A program made the position numbers and the translations under genes. Below, one piece after another: positions 55,891 to 64,000 of a DNA stretch of 64,000 bases. The number at the start of each line of letters is the position of its first letter. Positions within the stretch are counted from its first letter, which is position 1. The stretch lies in NCBI RefSeq assembly GCF_008831285.2, contig NC_045151.1:2785544-2849543 (forward strand), read 5' to 3'. The DNA comes from Nymphaea colorata (Eukaryota; Streptophyta; Magnoliopsida; Nymphaeales; Nymphaeaceae). Under the pieces are notes generated by a model. That model saw nothing but the letters and a program-made list of their open reading frames with translations, was not told the origin of the DNA and did no database searches.

Positions 55891-58383
55891 TCAAGTCTTC
55901 AATAGTTAAAGATGGTTGGTCGCTGCAGTGGTAATAATGGTTGACGAATGATGCAAACTAAAATGATCTATACCAATCAGGTCTTGGCTAGGTAAACATT
56001 TTTCTTTTCTACGAATTTTTGGAACTTACCAATTACTGAACTATGTATAGTTGGAATCTTCTTTCAGTTTTAAACAGATAGGGCTGCTAATTGTGTTGAA
56101 CAAATTGGGATCGTTATATAATGTTTGAAGTTTGAACATCTTTCCTAGTCATCTTTATGAAAGTAAAGAAAAATGTCTAAGCAGGTACAGTGAGTTGGTT
56201 TCTCTATAATCCAGTAGAAAATGTCACTGGCCTAGATCTATAGCAATGATGGTGTAATTCGATGTCGATCTATACTGGTGAGATGTAGATAAGTTCCAAA
56301 GAGTGCAATTGTAAAGGACTTGGCATATCTATACCGGTGAAAAATGCTCAAATAATGATGACATTAGGCAAACAATTTAATATAAAAAGATAACGTTTAG
56401 CATATGGTGTTTGAGCACAATCAGATAGAAAGGACTACAATTGGCAATATCAAAATCACAACTTGTCGTGTCTTCCAATCATAGTGGTCATGACCAATCA
56501 ACATCTGCTGCTGTAAAATAATACATAATCTTCCCCAGCTTTCACCATTCAAACGTGTTTGCTACGTGTAACTAACAAGTGACATATATAAATATATGTT
56601 TTCGTGTGATTCAGGAAATCTCTACCAAACTAATATACTTTTACTTGCATAATTTTTTATAGGAAAATGTGAGAAAGGACTTCAAACGCATCAACATCGC
56701 CAACACAGAATAAAGAGAAAAGGGTAATTGTACCAATAACTGAAAAAAAAAAGAACAATAAAATTTGCTGAAATAAAAAGGGGGGCAGCGATTGAAATGA
56801 GGGCATTTGCATAAGTCAACCGTGGCATCCTTGGAAAGCGATTTTCATTGCAGAAATGAATCAAAGACATTCCTGAAATTGCATTTTCTTCATTTTTGTT
56901 ATGGTATTAAACTTGACTCGACTAAAAAAACTCGGGCTCAATTTTATGTAACTGAGGTAAGCCGAGTTTAAATGAGTCAAGTTCTTGTAACGCGAGCTTG
57001 ACTCATTTAACATTTTGATTATAAATTTAAACTCAAGTCCACTTTGCCATCGACAACTCACTAATTTTCCCTTGGCACGTGAATCATTCATTAGAAAAGC
57101 ATATAAGAACTTTTTAAATGAATACGTAAACGAGTACTAAGCATAAAAACAAAAGATCCAGAACACTTTTAATGCGTGCTGCTAAAGAGAAAAATAATGG
57201 ATCCCTTTTTTGTACTAAGACTGGTAAACGTCCACAAACCACAAGCAGCCACGGTATATTTAATAAAGGTCATTGGTAATTCTTTATTATGGAAGCCAGA
57301 CGACAATTTTTTCATGCATATGACCAAGAGCACTTCAAAAACTAATTGGCAATTTCATGCATATGACGTAGAGCCACCACCAATATATAAATAAGAAAAA
57401 GAATTGTCCGATGCATCAATATGAGAATAGGAGTTTTGTAGGTCAGTTGGGCAGTTAGCCACCCCCCTCCACCCCTATTCATGACCAAGTTCGTGATTTT
57501 TCTTGCAATTTGACAACTAAATGTAGTTTATCTTTCAAAAGTAGTATTGTTAGATAATTCTTTTAAATAAATTTTAAAAATACTCTCCACCCAAACGATT
57601 TTTATTGTCGATTGCATTAAAAATGTGCAGAGTGCAACGGACGGAGTGCAAGACAACTCACACTAAAAAAAACCAACATTCGAATCTCGTGCTTACTATC
57701 AAACAATAGCAAACATACTTCAGGTTTGCTCAAGCCTCAAATCATGCTAAAACCTCATAGGTATAGTTTTGAGGGTTTAATATGGCTTCCCTAGTGGAAC
57801 CAAGGTAGGGCTCGCATGATAAATTAAAAAAAAATCACTTGTTTTATATAAAAATTTTAAAAAATAATATTTCAACTCTAATCAAGATTTATGAACTTTA
57901 ATACCATTGGCTTCATCAAAATTTCTAGCTCCGTTTGCTCCTGTCCCAATGTACATTAAAAAAAAAGGGGGCCGTTTTCATAAATAAACATTATTAAAAA
58001 AAAGAGGTTCGTTTCCTCACGTAACATTAAAAAAATATTACAGAAAGAAATCGATTTTCGTAGGTAAACATTGAAAAACAAAAGAAATTATAGAAGAATG
58101 TCTCCAACAACCACGGTTGTACATGTGTCCAATGACTTCAATGATGCACGACAGAGGGCCACAAGGCATGTGAGACAAGGGGAGCGGCCGACTCTCACGG
58201 GGCCCTGTGGGTGCCTATTGCTACACCACATTTCCTGTATCAGAATGGCGCAACCGGTGGCACGGCAATATTAAACGTGCATCTAACCATCAAATTATAA
58301 TATCTTAGCTCGTCTATATGATTCGCTCCAACAAGGCTTGAAAGAAAGTAAGAGGAAAGGAGCAGCAGTCAGTAGTCAATCGA
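55891..58383. other. Spacer and P450 upstream region
   Basis: A CGAGCTC-type fragment lies at 56905-57050 (aacttgactcgactaaa). No gene seen. A weak TATA-like ctatat (58314-58319) is 65 bp before the P450 ATG. Confidence 0.5.
58314..58319 (+). promoter_or_regulatory. Possible TATA box of the P450
   Basis: ctatat, 65 bp upstream of the ATG, in sequence that is otherwise not especially TA-rich. Weak evidence. Confidence 0.25.
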
Positions 58384-60459
58384 ATGGCTTCACTCATCAG
58401 TGATATCATTTTTGGGGTCTGTATTGTATTGGCGTGCGCATACCTCTTCCATGTCGTTTCCCGTAAAACCAGCAACCTCCCACCGGGGCCGGTGGGTTGG
58501 CCGCTCGTCGGTTCCCTGTTGCAACTCCACGGCTTGCCAAACGAGGCACTCGCGAGGCTCTCTAAGCAGTACGGCCCACTAATGAGCGTGTGGCTGGGGT
58601 GCAAAGCCACCGTGGTCGTCTCCTCCGCCGAGATGGCCGAGGAAGTAATGCACCGGCAGAACCACGTGTTCTCCGGCAAAATCTCCCTGGACGCAGCCAC
58701 GGCCTTTGGGTACGACCAGCACTCTTTTGTGCTCAGTCAAGTCGGGCCAAGATGGCGGGCGCTGCGAAGGATGTCCAACAACGAGATGTTCACGCCAAGG
58801 CGACTGGATGCAATGAAGGGCCTCCGGGAGGAGAAGGTCGGAGCCCTAATTCAGCACATTCGCGAGGCGGCCGCCGATGGGCGCGCGGTTGATATCGGCG
58901 AGTGCGCCTTCTCCATCACCCAGAACTTGCTGGCCTGCACCCTCTTCTCTCAAGACATTGCAGATCTCAGCTCGGAGTTAACACCGGGAGGTTTCAAGAG
59001 CCTCGTGTACGAGATGTTGGAAATATTCTCGAAGCCGAACCTCTGCGACTTTTTTCCGGCTCTCAGGTGGATCGATCCTCAGGGCCTCCGGCGACGCAAC
59101 GGAAATGCTCTAACTCGATTGTACGTGATCCTCGATCAATTGATCGATGAACACTTGAGGGCGTATGAAGCTGCGGCCGCAAAAGGAGAAGCCAAGAAGA
59201 AGGAGGATTTTCTGGATGTGCTCCTGGAGCTCACTAGGGACCCAAACTCAGGATTCACCAGAGAAAACATCAGGCCCTTGTTATCAGTAAGCTCACTTTA
59301 CCGATCAATCTATTTGTCTAAGTTCTCACCGACGTCATCACATATCGTTGCCCATCAAATTCTTTGGTGTGATTTTCTTCTGATCTGCACGAACAGAACC
59401 AACTTCATCAACGCCGGTGGGAATCCACCCACGCATCCGCCAACTCGAGTCGATAGTACAACACCTGTGTGATGGTCACGTTTTAATTGCTTCATTTTGT
59501 ACTTTAATTTTCTTGACACGTTTCATTTTCCTTTTTTTTTGGGCTAATCTTTAAACTTAGGTCGTAGATTTACTAGAATTTAAAAGTTATCTGCCACAGT
59601 TTTCTTTCTTTTAAAAATTCATATTCATTGAGAAGCGGCCTACCAAGATTCTTATTCTTGAAAAAAAAAAAAAAGAGTTTGAGTTGGAGGTAAAGGGTGA
59701 ACACCACCAAGATTTCAACTAGTACCTGCCACACTCACCCAACCAGTTGTGTTACACCTGTGGGGCCTGTTGCAGTTTAAGCTTTTCATTGTCAATCAAA
59801 GTAAAACATCTACCTGACCTTGCTCTATTGTTATACAAAATATGTAGGACATCTTCATAGCCGGGAGTGAGAGTAGCGCTACCACCATAGAATGGGCAAT
59901 GACAGAACTGCTTCGCCATCCAGACAAGATGGCTGCAGCCCAGTCCGAGCTAAAAAAAGCCATAGGTGCAGGCAGCTTTGTGAAAGAGTCCGACATCATG
60001 CACCTTCCTTACTTAACGGCGGTCATGAAGGAGACATTGAGGTTGCACACACCCGGACCAGTCCTACCACGAAGGGCAGATGCAACTACGACGTTAGGGG
60101 GCTTTACCATCCCTAAGCACACACCAATTCTTATAAATGTGTGGGCTATTAACAACGACGACACATTGTGGGATAAGCCCACCGCTTTTTTGCCAGAGAG
60201 GTTCATAGAATCGGATGTAAATTTCAATGGAAAGCATTTCCAGTTCATGCCATTTGGTGCTGGAAAGAGGATCTGCCCAGGCATTCCTCTAGCTTCCCGC
60301 ACGGTTCTTCTGGTGTTGGCTTCTCTCATCAACTCATTTTCATGGACACCTTCCAACCAAGTAGCTCCGGAGGAACTTGATGTGAAGGCCAAGTTCAGGC
60401 TCGTACTACAGAAGGCAGCTCCTCTAAAAGCATTCCCTTCTCCATTAAAGGATATGTAG
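58384..60459 (+). CDS. Cytochrome P450, CYP76-like (CYP71 clan), two exons
   Basis: ER-anchored haem monooxygenase, probably of specialised metabolism; CYP76 enzymes often oxidise monoterpenoids, but the substrate here is unknown. Exon 1 is 58384-59286 and exon 2 is 59848-60459, with a GT-AG phase-0 intron of 561 bp placed just before the I-helix, as usual in this clan. Product 504 aa. N-terminal hydrophobic anchor (SDIIFGVCIVLACAYLFHVV), hinge LPPGPVGWPLVG, C-helix WRALRR, I-helix AGSESSATT (306-314), ExxR KETLR (E363, R366), LPERF (416-420), haem loop FMPFGAGKRICPG with Cys444. The usual acid-Thr pair of the I-helix is Glu-Ser here. Reading past 59286 runs into the intron and stops at 59472. 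No lesion seen. Confidence 0.93.
59287..59847 (+). other. P450 intron
   Basis: Donor gtaagc, acceptor atatgtag. Contains the T and A runs at 59528 and 59660. The last bases before the acceptor are identical to those of the second P450 copy. Confidence 0.88.
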
Positions 60460-61580
60460 ATGGCATTAATGTGGTGTTTAGACCATTCAGTTATATATAT
60501 ATATTTCCTAGACATTTACATTTGTCTTGATTTTGACGTATTCTCCTGATTAATTTGCTATCTGCTTTTGTTTCTACTAACATTGTTGCACTTTGCTCGA
60601 ATATTACATGTAGTTTTTGTTGCACGCATGTTTCATGTGCATCACTTTGAGGGTGCTTAATATCTTTGAAAGATATTTTAAGGTGATTACGTTTTAAATT
60701 TCAGACGAAAGTGAATGTTTTTACATTGAGGAGGCAAAATAATTTGTGGAAATGGTTAAGAAGTGGTTGAAATATTTCTCTTGAACCTAACATACATATT
60801 CTTCATCATTCTCATGATGGGCGATCCATAATCAATAAAATGAATCTAACTTTTACCTGTCACATTGGGAGATCGGAGGCTGAAATATAATGATGCTTAG
60901 CCGCCTGTTCACAACTGCTATCATCCTCAACTGAAAGATAGAAAATTTCAAAAGAATGAGTCCTACTTACTCAATGAGCATCACACTATACAAGATAATA
61001 ACAATTGGAAGATATTGACCATTCATAGATATCACTACATAAGCAACTTGCAAGCATATGTATTAAACTTGTTTGTTATTGGATCTCTAACTTTGTCATA
61101 TCAATTCATTACATAGAATAGATTCGCTCTATCACATCAAGAGAGACTTGATCTCTACTCGAGGCCTCACACTTGAAGGACTTGGCCATTTGTGGAATCT
61201 TGCAAGTAGTGACCATTTTTTTCTTTTCTTTTTTCTATTTTTTTAAAATTTTTATAGAGGACTTGCTCCTTGCCCTTTACGGGCCATGCTTCTTGTGGGC
61301 TATCATTGGTCATCGTCCAGGCTCGCCGGCCAGTTATGATAGAGACTTGCTGATAAGTTTTATTAAAAGTCTCATATAAATCATTCTATGGCAGCTCCTT
61401 TTTTACAAATCAACCTTTACAAATATAACGAAACAAAACAACTTCAAATAGCTATGACATCTAAATTTTATTTGTTTAACATAACTTAACAAATAAGGGT
61501 TAAGCAAGATGCCTATCATGCTCCATTTCCTATGGCTGATAAACGACATGAGAATTAGCTGTTTTAACAATCTATGGCAT
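59848..61580. repeat. Inverted duplication, left arm
   Basis: Inverted copy of 62173-63986, including P450 exon 2 and about 1.1 kb beyond it. Exon 2 is nearly identical between arms (about 4 of 203 residues differ), whereas the 3' flank is visibly more diverged with small indels. The arms stop matching at caatc(t/g)atggcat. Confidence 0.9.
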
Positions 61581-62172
61581 ATTTAAACATAACAATTTAT
61601 GCATTAACAACTAAACAATCAAGAATCACTAAAAAAAAAATTCTTATACCGACATGTCGGCGCTGCCACGGTGGTGACTAATCTATATCGGTGATAATAT
61701 CACCGGTATAAATTCGTATGACCGCTATAGCTTACGAACTGCTCGCCAGTTGCTCCTCCAGTCATTCTTATTCTTAAACATGCCCTTTTCGTGCAAAACC
61801 AAAAAGATCATGCACTTTCCTGCGGCGTTTCTTCTCCATTTCTGCCCTCACCTGATCCACTTTAGCGTTCTCCGGCAGTGGGAATCGGTTGAGGAACTTG
61901 CCCTGGCTACGCTCGACTTGGTGCCAGCGATCCTTCTTTTCCTCAACCTCCTTGCTCTCGACTTGGTGCCAGCGATCCTTCTTTTCCTCAACCTCCTTGC
62001 TCCCTTCACCGCTGATCTGAAGCACGCAGCCTCCCTCGATCTCCACCTTCACCTCCTCTTTCTTGACGGCTTTGAAGACGTGGGCTTCAGACGTCTCCTT
62101 CCAATCAATTTGAGTGTCGATTTGTTCCTCTTTCACGTTCTTCTTCTCCCTTCTTTTTTCCATTTGCTGCCT
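61581..62172. other. Loop of the inverted duplication
   Basis: Non-duplicated sequence between the arms. A CACTA-like terminus starts at 61627 (cactaaaaaaaaaattcttat), followed by palindromes ccgacatgtcgg (61649-61660) and atcggtgat-aat-atcaccggt. An sHSP fragment fills the rest. Confidence 0.6.
61774..62163 (-). pseudogene. Damaged class I small heat-shock protein fragment
   Basis: The minus-strand frame reads [17 protein letters not shown], then [40 protein letters not shown]: the alpha-crystallin domain start of cytosolic class I sHSPs. The DLPGL block after HVFKAD is missing. A 45-bp tandem duplication repeats [15 protein letters not shown]. After EMEKK the frame departs from the family (no NGVLTVTVPK and no C-terminal IEIS), and the usual N-terminus is absent. 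The frame is open for 129 codons, but the beta-sandwich would be broken, so I treat it as a pseudogene. Confidence 0.82.
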
Positions 62173-63986
62173 ATGCCATCGATTGTGAGAACATCTAATT
62201 CTCTTGTTGTTTATCAGTCATAACAACTGGAGCATGATAGGTGTTTTGCTTAACCATGATTTGTTAAGTTATGTTAGACAAATAGAATTTTAGATGTCAT
62301 AGTTATTTGAAGTTGTTTTGTCTTGTTATATTTGTAAAGGTTGATATGTAAGAAAGCAGCTATCTTATACTTGTTTATGTGAGACTTTTAATAAAACTTT
62401 TCAGCAAAACTCTATCGTGACTGGGCGCAAGGAGAGCCTAAGGGCGGTGACCAATGATAGCCCACAAGAGGCATGACCCGCAAGCGGCAAGGAGCAAGTC
62501 CTCTATAAAAAAAAAAAAGTTCACTATTGGCAAGATTCCACAAACTGGCAAGTCCTTCAAGTGTGAGGCCTCGAGTAGAGGGCAAGTCTCTCTTGAAGCG
62601 ATAGAGCAAACCTAAGTAAGAAACTTATATGAGAAAGTTAGAGATCCAATAACAAATAAGTTTAATACATATGCTTGCAAGTTGCTTATGTGGTGATTGA
62701 TATCTATGAATGGTCAATATCTTCCGATTGTTATGAACTTGCAGAGTGTGATGCTCATTGAGTTAGTAGGACTCATTCTTTTGAAATTTTCTCTTTTTCA
62801 GTTGAGCGAGATAGTAGTTGTGAGTAGGTGGTTAAGCATCATTATATTTTAGCCTTCCAGTTCCCACTGTGACAGGTAAAAGTTAGATTGATTTTATTGA
62901 TTATACATTGCCTATCATGAGAATGATGAAGAATATGAATGTTAGGTCATGAGAATGATGAAGAATATGTATGTTAGGTTAAAGAGAAATATTTCAACCA
63001 CTTCTTAACTATTTCCCCAAATAATTTTGCCTCTTCAAGGTAAAAAAACATTCACTTTTGTCTGAAATTCAAAATGTATCCACCTCGAAGTATCTTTTAG
63101 GGATATTAAAGACCCTCAAAGTGATGCAAATGAAACATGCGTGCAACAAAAACTACATGTAATATTCAAGCAAAGTGGGACAATATTAGCAGAAACAAAA
63201 GCAAATAGCAAATTAATTAGGAGAATACGTCAAAAACTATACAAATGTATATGTTTAGGAAATACATATGTCGATGTCTAGCCACATCTTATTTATACTA
63301 TAGCTTATTAAATTGGGCTATATATATATATATATATATATAACTGAATGGTCTAAACACCACATTAATGCCATCTACATATCCTTTAATGGAGAAGGGA
63401 ATGCTTTTAGAGGAGCTGCCTTCTGTAGTACGAGCCTGAACTTGGCCTTCACATCAAGTTCCTCCGGAGCTACTTGGTTGGAAGGTGTCCATGAAAATGA
63501 GTTGATGAGAGAAGCCAACACCAGAAGAACCGTGCGGGAAGCTAGAGGAATGCCTGGGCAGATCCTCTTTCCAGCACCAAATGGCATGAACTGGAAATGC
63601 TTTCCATTGAAATTTACATCCGATTCTATGAACCTCTCTGGCAAAAAAGCGGTGGGCTTATCCCACAATGTGTCGTCGTTGTTAATAGCCCACACATTTA
63701 TAAGAATTGGTGTGTGCTTAGGGATGGTAAAGCCCCCTAACGTCGTAGTTGCATCTGCTCTTCGTGGTACGACTGGTCCGGGTGTGTGCAACCTCAGTGT
63801 CTCCTTCATGACAGCCATTAAGTAAGGGAGGTGCATGATGTCGGACTCTTTCACAAAGCTGCCTGCGCCTATGGCTTGTTTTAGCTCGGACTGGGCTGCA
63901 GCCATTTTGTCTGGATGGCGAAGCAGTTCTGTCATTGCCCATTCTATGGTTGTCGCGCTGCTCTCACTGCCGGCTATGAACATGTC
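62173..63986. repeat. Inverted duplication, right arm
   Basis: Partner of 59848-61580. Matching continues to the window edge (acceptor and intron end identical), so the true arm is longer. Confidence 0.9.
63375..63986 (-). CDS. Second CYP76-like P450, last exon only (runs off window)
   Basis: 612 bp, same length and splice acceptor as exon 2 of the first gene. It encodes DMFIAGSESSATTIEWAM through KETLR, LPERF and FGAGKRICPG to the same C-terminus KDM. Differences from the first copy are few (for example I/M at position 2, K/Q in SELK-AIG, T/M in PYL-AVM, L/V in GPV-PRR). No lesion in the visible part. Exon 1 should lie beyond 64000. Confidence 0.92.
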   Translation of the reverse strand, partial: DMFIAGSESSATTIEWAMTELLRHPDKMAAAQSELKQAIGAGSFVKESDIMHLPYLMAVMKETLRLHTPGPVVPRRADATTTLGGFTIPKHTPILINVWAINNDDTLWDKPTAFLPERFIESDVNFNGKHFQFMPFGAGKRICPGIPLASRTVLLVLASLINSFSWTPSNQVAPEELDVKAKFRLVLQKAAPLKAFPSPLKDM

Positions 63987-64000
63987 CTACATATTTTGTA

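Noticed and set aside
57880-57950. hAT-like word (ctagctccgtttgctcc) suggesting another MITE
   Set aside because: No opposite terminus or target duplication found.
58384-59472. Single-exon 362-residue reading of the first P450 exon
   Set aside because: Past 59286 the residues no longer match P450s; a gtaagc donor and an in-frame second exon explain the gene better.

Overview
This is nuclear DNA from a flowering plant. The evidence is split genes with GT-AG introns, a plant phi-class glutathione transferase, a chloroplast-type HAD protein, a CYP76-like P450, Ty1/copia retrotransposons primed by initiator-Met tRNA, many small hAT-like elements, and abundant (TA)n/(GA)n microsatellites. I cannot name the species. 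Very long TE-filled introns are usual in large-genome or early-diverging angiosperms, but that is only a hint.

Layout. (1) 1-2985: the 3' part (exons 2 and 3) of a phi GST on the + strand. Its last intron carries five copies of a ~168-bp tandem repeat. (2) 4404-37468, minus strand: one 11-exon gene for a plastid-type HAD-superfamily protein (393 aa, orthologous in my judgement to Arabidopsis At5g45170). It covers 33 kb with only 1182 coding bases. Three related Ty1/copia elements sit in three of its introns, each with a perfect 5-bp target duplication: A (9043-12560, +, intron 7), B (14155-19438, -, intron 6) and C (25566-30701, +, intron 4). Its introns also hold an AT/GA palindrome, a foldback element with three internal hairpins, a 471-bp tandem duplication and an hAT-like MITE. 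(3) 39455-47042, minus strand: an older, unrelated copia element (D). Its protease region is split by a ~2-kb insert that carries one degenerate exon of the plastid NAD(P)H dehydrogenase NDC1 with both splice sites. (4) 48.3-57 kb: gene-poor DNA with CGAGCTC-rich hAT-like elements, a degenerate exon of a chloroplast Mfd-like helicase, a possible small secreted-protein gene, and a ~600-bp tandem array. (5) 58384-64000: an intact two-exon CYP76-like P450 and, tail to tail, the last exon of a near-identical second copy that runs off the window. Both lie in an inverted duplication whose loop holds a damaged small-heat-shock-protein fragment and a CACTA-like terminus.

The host genes (GST, HAD protein, P450 pair) are not an operon and show no evident joint pathway. 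The main biology here is genome structure: a gene that appears to keep its complete reading frame and splice sites despite ~14 kb of recent copia insertions, and several captured or displaced exon fragments (NDC1, Mfd-like, sHSP). All exon models come from reading splice sites and recalled family similarity; none was tested against transcripts or databases.
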